Below, piece after piece: positions 1 to 11,689 of a stretch of 64,000 bases of DNA. The stretch is from Hyperoodon ampullatus (lineage: Eukaryota; Chordata; Mammalia; Artiodactyla; Ziphiidae), in NCBI GenBank assembly GCA_949752795.1, contig OX457058.1, positions 159,405,353 to 159,469,352 of the forward strand. The letters run 5' to 3'. Position 1 is the first letter of the stretch, and each line of letters starts with the position of its first letter. The notes beneath the pieces were generated by a model. That model saw nothing but the letters and a program-made list of their open reading frames with translations, did no database searches and was not told the origin of the DNA. A program made the translations under genes and the position numbers.

Positions 1-1045
1 CATGTCCTAATGACTTGCATGTCTGTTGCGTGATGGGGTGGAAATGGATTTCTAGGAGGAAGGAGTCTTCAGGACCTGGAGAAAGTTTTGAAGCAGGGTA
101 CATCTTTAATGAACTTGGCCTTGAGAAATATAAAAACTAAAGGATATTGGGGTATTCATTGTCAAAGATTTGGCCAACAGAAAAGAGGAAGTCTTATTAC
201 ACAAACACACATTCTGTTTTAACTAAGTTATTAGGGTAAGAGGCGAGGTGATTGGAAAGAACCCTCACAGGCTAGAAGCTGAATTTTTTTCTCATTTGAA
301 AGAGAGGCATCAGAATGAGCTGTATGAAGTGAGAACAATAATAGGTGATGCAAAGATGTTTGAGGTTTTAATAAGTCTTGTTCTAAGCTCTGTATTTTAA
401 TCTCCTCCCCGTTTTCTTCAAGTGAGGATCACCAGTACAGATTTGTTTTGGGCTGTTTTGTTCTCTCCTTAACATTGCTCTGGGGCAAGTTTATTGTTGT
501 TATTTAGTCTGCCTCACTCAATGATTAGCAGAGCTGCTCTCAGAAGCAAATCTTTTGCGTTGTTCTTCTGAGGAATAGCAAGGAAAGGAGAGGTTGGGGC
601 AATGGTGATCCCTCTGAAGCAGTATTGCAGAGGAGTGGGCTGATGTGAAGTAATAAACTCTAGTTAAAAAAGTGAACGGTGACAGATTGAAAGAGGGAAG
701 GAAATAAATGAACCCCAGGAGGACCACCAGAAGAGAGAAACATGCTTGGCAATAGAAAATTCATGGTCAGATTATAACCAAAGAGAAAGCTCTATGGTCC
801 AACCAGAGTGCTTACAACAGAATTGCAAGAGATGCATGCTCCTTTTAGACAAGGATTATTTGTTCTTAGTTCCCTCCATTTGTTACTAAATTTTTCATTC
901 AGAAATGTGCTGCTGCATTTGAGAGCAAAGTTTGGCAATATTTTGTGTCTGAGAGGACTTTATGGTGGGAGGAAACAGTCTAAGAATACCGTATTCTTAC
1001 TGCACTACCTGGTTATATGAACATGGTCTTATTACATGTCTATAT
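1..1045. other. unique DNA, no gene seen
   Basis: AT-rich sequence with many stops in every frame. The longest frames (about 70 codons) have no recognisable domain and no convincing codon pattern. No repeat family was recognised. Confidence 0.5.
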
Positions 1046-1049
1046 CCAC

Positions 1050-1150
1050 CACCAAAATGAGATCTTTGAATGTAGAAGCAGTTCATATACTCCTATATGT
1101 TCTCTGTGCCTAACATGGTATTGGGTACAGCATAATAAATGTTTTTGCAA
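1050..1150 (+). repeat. L2 LINE 3' end fragment
   Basis: Old, diverged match to the L2 3' end: a 'tgcctaacatggtattgggtacagcataataaatg' style ending, comparable to the ancestral 'cctggcacatagta...caataaat' motif. Non-coding fossil. Confidence 0.5.
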
Positions 1151-2950
1151 TTAAAAATGTGCCCCACCTCCTTACCAGCATAAGGTGTGCTCATGATATT
1201 CTTTATAGTTTTGCTTTTATTTTATGTGGATGGGGAGAAAAAAATGATTTTCTGTTGGCCTCTGCCTTCTTCAACTTCAAAGAACTCTAGATAGATGTAA
1301 CTTCCCCTGTAAATTCAGCTCTACCTGGATCCCAAGCCAATCCTGATCAGGTAAGATAGACAGCAACTGACAGCAACAGCATCTGTATCAGTTTGAAGAG
1401 TCTAGAGTTATATGTGTTGCTCTAGAATTGATATGCTTTGAGTCAGCTGGACCTGTATGTTAATCAAGAGCAGAAGGAAAGAGGGTTCTTTTTCAAAAAA
1501 CATATTTTAAAGTACAGCTATATTTCACATTTCTGGGAATTTTCTTGTATGACATCTTTGGGCTTTTTGGATCATGTGAGCATTTGGATTTCCTGTTGTT
1601 AGTGTATTTTTAACCATAATTCTAGAGTATTTTTCTGCCACATTGCCTTAATTCAGAGTTCTTTTTTGGAAACCTGAAGCACATGGTAGATGCTATATAT
1701 TGGGGAGTGGGAAGGGACTTAAATATACACCCTATATCCTTCAGAACCAAGATATCTGCCAGACATCTGATTTCTAAGTTGTCCATGAGGGAACAAAAAC
1801 TGAAGTAGAAATTATTAAAAACATACAGCATTCTTTAATAATAGCATGGCACACTCAATTTCAAATCAGTCATTAGCAGGTAATTATAGTATCATTTACT
1901 TGTTACATATTCTATTAATCTGGTGGTGGTAAACTTGAACATGATTTGGGGCAGGATTTGATTTAAGAGGTGGAGCAGCTGCTAGCTTGTTCCTTCAGTG
2001 ACACTTGCAAATGCTTTCTTTATGGTGACCTCTAGTTTAAATTTATGTGGCTCACTTAAATGTCAAACAAGCTAAGTGGTGCATTTCATTAATGAAAAAT
2101 TAATGAAAACCTTGGGCTGGCACGTACTACTTGTTTACAATATATATAATTCATTAGGAAGACATCCGTCAAGGGAGGGCTTTGGCATGGGTCTGGTGGC
2201 ATTATAAGCAGGCTCTATTCTCTTCCTTCCAGTTAATGAAAGTGCAAGGCTGGGAAAAATTCACATAAAACACATTTAATGAGTCTTTAGGGGAAGTTTT
2301 ACAGAATAGGGTACATGAGTCATAAATATCACATGTAAAATCTATTTGGACCAAATTATTTAGGATTGGAAATGGCTATAATTTCATTTTATAATAAAAA
2401 ATGCCCAAGTATTTACATCAGGAACTTAAGTCCAGGCAAAAGTCCCACATTCTTTAGAGATCCTTGTCATTAACTAGGCTCAATATTGAACAAATCACTT
2501 TAGGATTTTAGAAAGCTAATTTATATCCCCTAAATGGAGGTGAAACTAGTGGCTACATCCATAGATACAGGATGTATCTACATCCTACAGTAATCACTTA
2601 TTTTCTAAAAGTCTCTAAAAAGTGAATATCATTACATATCCATTTTTGTATGTGAAACTTCCCTGACCTTGATAATTTAGTTATAAAAGATGGTAGAAAG
2701 TTTTTTTTTTTTTAATTTACTTCAAAGGAGTGCTTTATTTCTGCACAAGTAATGGTTCTTTCAATATTCAAATAGCTGACAATATCATTGGTCTCCTGTT
2801 TCTATTTTTCTCGTTTTCTTGCTCAAATCTTTCCTAATCTTCACTATTATTTTCAAGTGTTTATAGATCTTTGATTTGCAAGGCATGATAATAGGTGCCA
2901 GAGGAAAGATGAGCTATTGATCATGTAGGCTACATGACAGTTACTTTATT
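1151..2950. other. unique AT-rich DNA, no gene seen
   Basis: No coding frame above 70 codons and no splice-flanked candidate exon that could be defended. A T-run lies at 2701-2713. The stretch around 2040-2330 is not obviously repetitive and could be conserved non-coding DNA, but that needs a cross-species alignment. Confidence 0.4.
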
Positions 2951-2954
2951 CAAC

Positions 2955-3105
2955 ACTATTTTTTCAGCACATTCAAAAGGTCTTGATACATAGGTGGAAT
3001 TCCAAAACATATTTAATAAATGGAAAAAGAATGGTCCCTGTCCTGAAGTAGCTTTTCTGGTGGAGAGATGGAATATTCAACTACAAGCATAATTTGTAGA
3101 GTTGA
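2955..3105 (-). repeat. L2 LINE fragment, antisense
   Basis: Contains 'ggtccctgtcctgaagtagc' followed by a 'tctggtggagagatgg' segment. This matches the antisense of the L2 3' region (gtccctgccctcatggagct...). Strongly diverged. Confidence 0.4.
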
Positions 3106-3115
3106 TTACTGTGAT

Positions 3116-3370
3116 GGTTAATTTTACGTGTCAATTTGACTGACCTAAGGGAGGCTTACATAGCTGATCAAACATTTTTTCTGGGTGCATCTGTGAGGAC
3201 ATTTCTGGAGGAGATTAACATTTGATGCAGTAGACTGAATAAAAAGAACCACCCTCACCAATGTGGGTGGGCATCATTCAATCCTTTGGGGGGCACAAAT
3301 ACAACAAAAAGGAGAAAGAAGAGCAAAATTCCTCTCTTCTTATGCTGTAAAATGGGAATATTTGGTCATT
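3116..3370 (+). mobile_element. ERVL-type solo LTR fragment (MLT2-like, tentative)
   Basis: Begins with 'tgtgatggttaattttacgt' and 'gtcaatttgactgacctaag', continues with a 'tgggtgcatctgtgaggaca' segment, and includes 'caccaatgtgggtgggcatc'. These are hallmark phrases of an ancient mammalian LTR whose exact subfamily is not certain from memory. Non-coding; no internal viral genes lie next to it. The 3' boundary is vague. Confidence 0.45.
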
Positions 3371-3662
3371 CTCATAATAATCTGGAGCTAAGTATAAGCT
3401 GCCTCTTTAGATGTGAATTTATGTATATCTTTTGCCAAATAGATTGTATGCATCCAAGGATGAATCTTATTTTTCTTTGTGTCACTTCACTTCCTCTTGT
3501 GCCTTGCAATATGCTTGGCTAAAGAAACAATGATTATTTACACATTTATCTAACTTATACCACCTAGTCCTTCAAAAATATTAAATATATATAATTTTTT
3601 GATGGAAAAAGTGGTTTAGGTTAGATAAAAACATTACCTTCTAACCTATTTGGATTTCACAA

Positions 3663-3932
3663 ATGAAGAAAGTATTATCTCCTGCACTGCCTTCTGCCTG
3701 TCCTATTTTCCCAGCAGTCTGCCATGAGGTATGCAGTCTAGATGAAGGATTCCAAAGTTATCTCTTTGCTGAGTTGAAATCAACTCACACTGCTGCTCAA
3801 GCAAAGGTCTTGGCTGTCAAAGCAGTATCAATGCAAGCTAAGGACATCAGAATGGCAGCTGCCAACCTATACACTGTCATCATCAGGAAGCTGAGAGTCA
3901 ACCCCGGAGTCATTGAAACAACAACATCTTAA
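3663..3932 (+). other. 89-codon open frame, unrecognised
   Basis: An ATG-started open frame of 89 codons in otherwise unique DNA, followed after a short gap by a 76-codon frame at 4002-4232. It has an alanine/serine/valine-rich middle (AQAKVLAVKAVSMQAKDI) but no motif I can assign, no signal peptide and no visible splice context. It could be a fragment of an old processed pseudogene or a chance frame. No function is proposed. Confidence 0.12.
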
Positions 3933-4426
3933 GATATCACCAGATGGGACAATCTGTCATACTCAGGCTTTAGAGGACAGGATGGAGGTTCTTTATATGA
4001 TTTGAGGGTGCCAAGTGCCACAACTCTTCAAAAGAGAGGCCAAGCCCTGCCAATCATGACAATCATTGTATTGCAAAAAGGTCAGATAGTCTTGTCTCTG
4101 TATATCAGAAATGCCAACCTTCTGTCAATGATGAGGTCAAAAATCTGTATTAGATTAAAAGTATTTGTGCTAGGAACTTCATACTTCCAAAAGGTCAGAG
4201 TCAGTGCCAATCAAAATTCATGTACAGAATGAAAGTTAACTTCTGCCTAAACTTAAATGAAATAGCTTCTTGGCTTTTAATTCCCTCACTAAATAATCCA
4301 AGCTCTATGACTTTATCATCAGACTGTTGGCAAATACTCCCAGTGCTCTATGTAAACAAGGTACAGATGTGGTAAAATTTTATCTAAACCAAACTTGAGG
4401 GAAGGTACTCAGATTCACATGAAGGC
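3933..4426. other. unique DNA, no gene seen
   Basis: Only the short frame at 4002-4232 (+) is open. It starts at a non-ATG codon and has no recognisable domain. Confidence 0.4.
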
Positions 4427-4577
4427 ACTTCTTAGAACACAGATTGCAGGGCCCCCTTCCCAGACTTCTGATTCACTGAGTCAGGTATGAGTTTTAATAG
4501 TTTGCATTTCAAATAAATTCCCAGGTGATACAAATGTCGCTGGTCTGGGGACCATACAATGGGAACCACTGCTCTAG
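4427..4577 (-). mobile_element. MER5-type hAT-Charlie DNA transposon fragment
   Basis: The phrases 'cagacttctgattcactgag', 'attcccaggtgatacaaatg' and 'gggaaccactgctctag' match the reverse complement of the MER5A/B consensus, whose terminal inverted repeat reads CAGTGGTTCTCA. Non-autonomous and ancient. Confidence 0.65.
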
Positions 4578-4793
4578 ATGGTCATACAGAAAGTAAAAAA
4601 AAAAAAAGTTAAAGGGTTAATCTCCTCACATATAAATAATAGGAATGTATTACAATTGTTGGCTTTTATTTTTATTTCAACTTTTATTTTCTTAAAGTGT
4701 TTGGGTGTTCTTTGAGTAAACAACATGACTATATTTCTTTATAGCCAGATGGTTTCTAGTGTTAAGCTAATGGAATTTCTAGATGGCTAATCC

Positions 4794-4797
<4 letters not shown>

Positions 4798-4828
<31 letters not shown>

Positions 4829-4855
4829 ACTCACTCACTCACTCACTCACTCACT

Positions 4856-4889
<34 letters not shown>
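4798..4889 (+). repeat. compound microsatellite (TC)n(ACTC)n(AC)n
   Basis: Three abutting short tandem arrays: a TC run, then about eight ACTC units, then about 15 AC units. The ACTC block is the natural intermediate between the two dinucleotide tracts. Confidence 0.97.
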
Positions 4890-4890
<1 letters not shown>

Positions 4891-4899
4891 CTGTATATA

Positions 4900-5695
4900 A
4901 GTTCAAGGAAGGAAATGCTATTTGTGTTGACACTAGTGATGTTAATGATGAAATGACAATAGTGATAAAAATTCAAATGACAACAGCAAAATGGTGTACT
5001 TGGTATATAATATAGGTCAGGGACTTTCAAAATTCAGCCTTCCTTATTTTCTTCACAGCTGAACAGGCCTCTCTGCTGAAGTTCTTTCCTCCTTGATGTT
5101 TCCCCTGGAATGAATAAACAGATATCTCAACGTAACAGTTACAGAAATGGTACACTATCTTCTTCTCCAAATTAGTCCTGTTCCAGTGTCCCCACAATCT
5201 TATTTTATAGTGTCTCTAACCACTTTGTTTTAATTCCTGGAAAATAGGTGTATTCTAGATATTTCTATCTTATACAGCTAATCCATCTATTGGTTCTGTT
5301 GCTTGATTCAATTTCTATAGTATATCCAAAATCTGTTCACTTCTCTCTCTTCCAGCATCAATATTGAATAACTATCATCTTTCCCCCATTACATAAACTA
5401 AGTATTCCAATAATTTTAATTTGTCTGTTAACCTGTTTTCTTAATTTTTCCAATCCTGTTTTTATTAACCAGATAACATATGAATGTATTTTATCATAAA
5501 TGCTTAAAGCAAGTAAATATTATGAAACATGAAAGTCCTTCCTTTATTCTCCATCTCTGACTGCCCCTTTCTCTCCAAAGTTACTTCAGTTAAAAATATG
5601 ATATATGTGTTTTATGCAGAGATATATGTATTAGATTATATGGGAGCTTATATGTTAATATTTATGTTCAACAATCCATTGTTTTGATCTGGTTT
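4900..5695. other. unique AT-rich DNA, no gene seen
   Basis: No open frame above 60 codons and no recognised repeat, except that the L1 3' end begins at about 5697. Confidence 0.45.
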
Positions 5696-6059
5696 TATCT
5701 GCCTTATTCTTAAACTTTATTTATCAAATTATAATTGACTTACAATATTAGTTTCAGATGTACAACATAGTGATTCTATATTTTTATACATTACAAAATG
5801 ATCACCACAATAAGTTGTTACCATCTTTTACCATACACAGTTATTTACAGTATTATTACTATATTTCCTATGCTTTACATTACATTCCTCTGACTTATTT
5901 TGTAACTGAAAGTTTATACCTCTTAGTCCCCTTCACCTATTTTATTCATCCCCCAGCCCCTCCCCTCTGGCAACTGCTAGTTTGTTCTCTACTTATGAAT
6001 ATGTTTGTTTTGTTGTTTGTTCATTGGCTTTGTTTTTTAGATTCCACATATAAGTGAAA

Positions 6060-7243
6060 TCGTATGGTATTTGGCTTTCTCTGTCTAACTTATTTCACTT
6101 GGCATAATACTTTATAGGTCCATCTATGTTTTCACAACTTTATTCATTCATCTATAGATGGACATAGGTTCCATATCTCGGCTATTGTTAATACAGCTGC
6201 AGTGAATATTGGGGTGTATATATCTTTTCAAATTAGTATTTTTGTTATCTTTAGATAAATACTCAGAAGTAGAATTTTTGGATTATATGGTAGTTTTACT
6301 TCTAATTTTTTTTTTTTTGGGGGGGGAACCTCCATACTGTTTGTACTACTTTACAATCCCACTGGTGCAGGAGACTTCCCTTTTCTCCATATTCTTGCCA
6401 ACACTTGTTATTTCTTGTCTTTTTGATGATAGCCATTCTGACAGGTGTGAAGTGGTATCTCATTGTTGTTTCAATTTGCATCTCCTTGCTGATATACTGA
6501 GCATCTTTTCATGTGCCTCTTGGCCATCCATATGTCATCTTTGGAAAAATATCTAGTCAGGTAATTTGCCCATTTTTAAACTGAATTATTTATTTTTTTG
6601 CTGTTGAGTTTTATAAGTTCTCTACATATTTTGAATATTAACCCCTTACTGGACATATCATTTACAAATATTTTCTCCTGTTCCAGTAGGTTGCCTTTCT
6701 GTTTGGTGATGGTTTCTTTCAATGTGCAAAAGCTTTTTAGTTTGATTTAGTCCCATTTATTGTTGCCCTTACCTGAGGAGACATATCAAAAAAAAAATAT
6801 TTCTAAGACTAATGTCAAAGAGTGTACTGCCTGTGTATTCTTCTGGGAGCTTTATGGTTTCAGGTCTTACATTTAAGAGGTCTTTAATTCATTTTGAGTT
6901 TATTTTTGTATATAGTGTAAGAAAGTAGTCTATTTTCATTTTTTGCATGGAGCTATCCAGTTTTCCCAAAACCATTTATTGAAGAGACTGTCTTTTCCCC
7001 ATTGTATATTCTTGCCTCCTTTGTCATAGATTAATTGAACATGCAATAGAAACATGTGTTCATTTCTGGGCTCTTATGTTCCATTGATCTATGTGTTTGT
7101 TTTTGTGCCAGTACCATAACGTTTTGATTATTATAGCTTTGTAGTATATTTTAAAATCAGAGCTCTGTTCTTCTTTTTTCAAAATTGCTTTGACTATTTG
7201 GGGTCTTTTGTGGTTCCATACAATTTTAAGACTATTTATTCTA
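6060..7243 (-). pseudogene. L1 ORF2 C-terminal part (downstream of the RT core)
   Basis: Antisense of the ORF2 3' half. Recognisable L1 phrases include the reverse of 'tatggctgagtaat'-like sequence and 'agccattctgacaggtgtga' (6431 on), known from the ORF2 region ahead of the cysteine-rich C-terminus. Stops in all frames. Confidence 0.8.
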
Positions 7244-7249
7244 GTCCTG

Positions 7250-8750
7250 TGTTTTCATTTTCATTTGTCTCCAGGTATTTTTGAGTTCCTCTTTGGCTTC
7301 TTCAGTGACCTATTGGTTGTTTAGTAGCATGTTGTTTAGCCTTGATGTATTTGTGATTTTTCCAGTTTTCTCCTTGTAATTGATTTTTAGTTTCATACCA
7401 TTGTGGTTGGAAACAATACTTGATATGATTTCAGTCTTCTTAAATTTGTTTTGTGACCTAACCTGATCTATCCTGGGGAATGTTCCATGTGCGCTTAAAA
7501 AGAAAGTGATTTTTGCAGTTTGGGGATGGAATGTTCTGTATATATTTATTAAGGCCATCTGGATTAATGACTTTTTTAAGGCCGATATGTCTTTATTGAT
7601 TTTCTGTTTGCATGATCTCTCCACTGATGTAAGTGGGATATTAAATTTTTCTACTATCATACTGTCAATTTCTCCCTTTATGTTAATATTTACTTTATAT
7701 ATTTAGATGCTCCTATGTTTGTTGCATAAATATTTCCAAATGTTATATCCTCTTCTTGGATTGACCCCTTTATCATTATGTAATGCCATTTTTGTCTTTT
7801 GTTACAGTCATTGTTTTAAAATCTACTCTGAGTATTGCTACCTCAACTTTCTTTTCTTTCTCATTTGCTATGGAATATCTTTCTCAGTCCCTTCAGTTAC
7901 AGTCTCTGCGTGTCTTCAGATCTGAAGTGAGTCTCTTGTAGGCAGCATATACATCAGTCTGACATTTTCATCCATTCAGTCACCCTGCATCTTTTTATTG
8001 GAGCATTTAGTTAATTTACATTTAAAGTGATTATTGATAGGTATGTACTTATTGCTCTTTTGTTCATTGTTTTCTGGTTGTTTTTACCATTCTTCTCTGT
8101 TCCTTTCTTCTTCTCTTGTGGTTTGATGCTTTTCTTTACTGTTGTGTTTGGAGTCCTTTCTCTTTATTTTTTGTATATATATTGTAGGCTTTTGGTTTGT
8201 GGTTACCATGAGGCTCATATACATTGACCTGCATATAGCACTTTATTTTAAGCTGATGGTCATTAAGTTCAAACACATTCTAAAAGCACTACATTTTTAC
8301 TACCACCAGCCTCCAAAACATTGTGTGTGTTTTTTTTTTTTTTTGTTGTTGTTGTTGTTTTTTTGCGGTCCACGGGCCTCTCACTGTTGTGGCCTCTCCC
8401 GCTGCGGAGCACAGGCTCCGATCGCACAGGCTCAGCGGCCACGGCTCACGGGCCCAGCCGCTCCACGGCATGTGGTGTCCTCCCGGACCGGGGCACGAAC
8501 CCGTGTCCCCTGCATCGGCAGGCGGACTCTCAACCACTGCACCACCAGGGAAGCCCCATTTTGTGTTTTTGATGTCATATCTTACATCTTTATTTTGTAA
8601 TATCTCTTAACTTCTTATTGTGGTTATAATTGATTTTACTACTTTTATCTTTTAACCTTCATACTATTGAATAGCTTTTTAAGTGGCTAATCCACTGCCT
8701 TTACTATGTATTTGCCTTTACCAATGAAATTTTTTCTTTGATATATTTTC
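7250..8750 (-). pseudogene. L1 ORF2 N-terminal endonuclease part, SINE-interrupted
   Basis: The minus-strand frame at 7310-7660 (116 codons) reads through the end of the apurinic/apyrimidinic endonuclease domain. It contains FKKTEIISSIVSNHNGMKL, the equivalent of the L1 SDHN block, with Asp changed to Asn. Upstream the domain is interrupted by the SINE at 8330-8556. The junction near 7243 joins this part to the C-terminal third of ORF2, skipping RT motifs A and C. Confidence 0.8.
8330..8556 (-). mobile_element. CHR SINE, short type, inside the L1
   Basis: tRNA-Glu-derived pol III retrotransposon in antisense: T-run at 8330-8364, body, then 'caccagggaagcccc' at the tRNA end. In sense it has an A box like TGGTGGTGCAGTGG and a B box like GGTTCGTGCCC. 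It is the short form ending at the GCGGACCGCAAAA-type junction. The flanks 'attgtgtgtg' and 'attttgtgttttt' are a probable imperfect target duplication. It is younger than the L1 it splits. Confidence 0.95.
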
Positions 8751-8789
8751 TTACTCTTAGTTATGGCCTTTTCTTTCCCACTTAATGAA

Positions 8790-9480
8790 GTCCCTTTAAC
8801 ATTTCTTGTAAAGCCAGTTTAGTGGTGATGAACTCCTTTAGTTTTTGCTTCTCTGGGAAACTCTCTCCAATTCTGAATGATAACCTTACCAGGTAGAGTA
8901 TTCTTGGTTGTAAGCTTTTTTCTTTGAGCATTTAAAATATATCATGCCACTTTCTTCTGGCCTGCAAAGTTTTTCTGAAAAATCAGCTGACAGCCTTATG
9001 GGGGTTCTCTTGTATATGACTATGTATCTGTTTCCTTCCCCAGGTTAGGGAAGATTTCAGCCATTATTTCTTCAAATATATTTCCTGTCCCTTTCTCTCT
9101 TCTCCTTCTGGGACCCCTATTATGCAAATATTAGTCAACTTGACGTTTTCTCAGAGATCTCTTAAACTATCCTTATATTTTTTAAAATTCCTTTTTCTTT
9201 CTACTGTTATGATTGGGTGAGTACTACTATTCTGTCTTCCAATTCACTGATCTGTTTTTCTGTGTCATCTAATCTGCTGTTGATTCCATCGAGTGTACTT
9301 TTCATTTCAGTTCTTGTATTCTGCAGCTCAGATTGGTTCTTTGTTATATTTTCTAGCTCTTTATTAAAATTCTCACTGTGTTCTTCTACTCTTCTCCCAG
9401 GTTCAGTAAGTATATTTATGATCACTACTTTGAATTCTTTAACAAGTAAATAATTTACTGTTTTTTTCCCGGGGTTTTAT
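8790..9480 (-). pseudogene. L1 ORF1 remnant
   Basis: The frame at 9207-9425 (72 codons) encodes the ORF1p coiled coil, ending in LDDTEKQISELEDRIV. Diverged C-terminal RNA-binding sequence follows down to about 8790, parallel to the better copy at 41.1-41.9 kb. ORF1p is the trimeric RNA chaperone of L1. Multiple breaks, non-functional. Confidence 0.8.
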
Positions 9481-10366
9481 TTTGTTCTTTCATTTGGAAT
9501 ATACTCCCCTGTCTTCTTATCTTGTTTGACTTTCTGTGTTTGTTTCTATGAATCAGGCAAAACAGCTCTCTCCCCCTGTCTTGAAGGTATAGCTTTGGTA
9601 GGAACATCCTTTACATAAACGGTTTGTGGCAGGTGACTTTGACAGGTCAGGTGGAGTTGGAATGAGTTCAGGCTAGGGTGTCCTGGGGTGTTCCACTCTG
9701 GGGTTCCCCTGGTGTGACAGCTAGGTAGGCATGGTCTGAGGGGTAGTCTCAGGGCACTCTGTCCTAGGGCTGTTATAATGGCATAATTGGAACTAGAGCA
9801 GGCACAGGTCAGGAGACCCCAGGGCACACTGCAGTGGGGCCACCTTGGGGGATAGTTGGAGCCGGTATGGACCAAGAAGCTGAACATTCTGGGGTGGCCT
9901 TGGTAGGCCAGCTAGAGTGCCTGGATTATGTTCCTGCTTACATTAAGGTGCAGCAAAAAAGCAAAGAAAATGGTGCTCTCTGGCATCTCTGACCCTGGAG
10001 AGAGTTCTAGCAGTCCATTTGGCAGATGCTCTAAGGTTAATAAATGATTTTTCTTCACCTATCATCTAGGTGCCTTTTAAACTGCCGTTTTTTTCTATTG
10101 CTGTGCCCCAGGACAGGTGAGTCTATACACATGTTCCTCAGGAATCTCTCTCCTACTGCAGGTCGCCACATAAGGGGTGGGGTTCCTGTTGATACTGTGT
10201 TTCTGTCTCTCCTACCCATCTCTTGTGGTCCCTCTATAGTTTGTTGTGCAGAGGCTTTTCAATCAGGTTTCAGTTCTTCAGGAAGAATTGCTTTATATGT
10301 AGGTGTTGATTTGGTGTGTCTATGGGAGGAGGTGAGTTCAGGATCTTCCTATGTCTCCATCTTGGC
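9481..10366 (-). promoter_or_regulatory. L1 5' UTR (former internal promoter)
   Basis: GC-richer, non-coding block upstream of ORF1, ending at the presumed transcription start near 10366 (antisense 'ctccatcttggc'). The 113- and 108-codon frames over it are accidental. L1 5' UTRs carry an internal pol II promoter in general; activity here is not expected. Confidence 0.65.
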
Positions 10367-10574
10367 TTAAAAATTGATACAGTATTCTTTAATACAGATG
10401 TTCCCTGATTTATTTGACTACTATTCTATTAATAAATGTTTAGATTTTATTTTCCATTTCCACTTTTTTACAAACATAGTGGTGAACATATTTTTAGATA
10501 AGTCTCTAGGAACATGGGCAAGCATTCTTTTTAAAAATTTAGAATAAACTTATAAAAATCAGATTAAAAAAATG

Positions 10575-11070
10575 GTTTTCTGTTGCAGTTGAGAATACAA
10601 TCCAAGGCCTTTAGCATGTATGACAAAGCCCAAACATCTAGTGTGTACCTCCTTTCCAATCCTGAGGCAATTGTCCTCTGGTTTGTTTGGTTCCAACTAT
10701 ACTGGCTGTTCATTAATTCTGAAAATATTCCACAGTTTTGTATTTTTCCCATGTGGTTCCCACCCCCTGGAAAGCTCTTACCCAACTCTTATTCCTGTTA
10801 ACTGTGATTTTACCACTGTTTCATTTATATGCTCAATCCTTAGAAATGTGGTCTGTATTCCAGTGACCCCACTTCCCCTAATGAAACCAGGCCTGCTTAT
10901 TATTATAAATAAATCATTTATAATATTTTTCATTTAAGCCCTTATAACAAGTTGTGAGATTACTTAAGATCAGCTATCTACCCCAGCCACCTCACCCTAT
11001 AATCTGTAAATTCTATGAGGATGAGGACTATTTTATACATAGAGTAGTGACTCAATAAGTTTATTTTTTT
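10575..11070 (+). repeat. L2 LINE 3' region
   Basis: Ancient L2: 'aatacaatccaaggccttta' near the start, 'tggaaagctcttacccaact' in the middle (the tggaacgctcttcccc motif of L2), and an end with 'aattctatgaggatgaggac' and 'gactcaataagtttatt'. This follows L2 3' order over nearly 500 bp. The 105-codon frame at 10620-10937 is a shadow of it. Confidence 0.6.
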
Positions 11071-11148
11071 TGAAAGTCCAATGTTGAAACTGTAGAGACT
11101 TGGGGGTACTTTAGTACTTTGCAATCCCCAAACAGACAACTTGCTTTT

Positions 11149-11456
11149 TTTAAAAAAATTTTTTTTAAATTAATTAATTTTTTTGACTGTTTGGTCTTCA
11201 TTGCTGTGTGTGGGCTTTCTCTGGTTGCGGCGAGCACGGGCTTCTCATTGAGGTGGCTTCTCTTGTTGCAGAGCGTGGACTCTAGGCACATGGGCTCAGT
11301 AGTTGTGGTTCACGGGCTCTAGAGCGCAGGCTCAGTAGTTGTGGCACATGGGCTTAGTTGCTCTGCGACATGTGGAATCTTCCCGGACCAGGGGTTGAAC
11401 CTGTGATCCCTGCATTGGCAGGCAGATTCTTAACTACTGTGCTACCAGGGAAGCCC
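11149..11456 (-). mobile_element. CHR SINE, long type
   Basis: Antisense copy of the long CHR form, with the T-rich tail at low coordinates and the tRNA end 'ctaccagggaagccc' at 11456. It is flanked by a 14-bp target-site duplication, 11135-11148 and 11457-11470 (gacaacttgctttt / gacaatttgctttt, one mismatch), which fixes both boundaries. Confidence 0.95.
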
Positions 11457-11689
11457 GACAATTTGCTTTTTATGATGGCTCCTGCATTATAGGGTGTATG
11501 TGGGTTAGGTTGCTTTGTTTTGTCTGTTTTGTTTTGGAAAAGAGCTCAGATGAACAAAATTGAGTTGATGACATTTCAAAATTCATGGTATGCTGTCATC
11601 AGCAGTCTGTGTACAGCCCTTTACTTTAGCATTTTTACTCTTTTATTCCTAATCCCCAAGCTCAAACCCCAGTAGTTACCCACACCTGT

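Larger units (their letters stand above)
5697..10366 (-). mobile_element. LINE-1 (L1), minus strand, 5' end present, RT core deleted
   Basis: Non-LTR retrotransposon. Read on the minus strand it runs from a 5' end near 10366 ('ctccatcttggct', the antisense of the usual AAGATGGC L1 start) through a 5' UTR, ORF1 (about 9480-8790) and ORF2 (about 8750-6060) to the 3' UTR near 5697. The 3' UTR carries the 'ataattgacttacaatatta' motif shared with the L1 copies at 35.2 and 36.9 kb. Two events break it: a CHR SINE inserted at 8330-8556, and a deletion near 7243. Compared with the copy at 36.9-42.6 kb, sequence equivalent to about 38510-40195 there is missing, so the RT catalytic motifs are gone. The poly-A end is eroded. 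Dead element. Confidence 0.93.

Noticed and set aside
8142..8610. Open frames up to 152 codons over 8142-8610
   Set aside because: They cross an antisense CHR SINE; similar frames recur wherever this SINE lies (16.1, 17.4, 28.6, 57.2 kb).
9546..10370. 113- and 108-codon frames that look like small proteins
   Set aside because: They lie in the L1 5' UTR on opposite strands and show no domain; composition effect.
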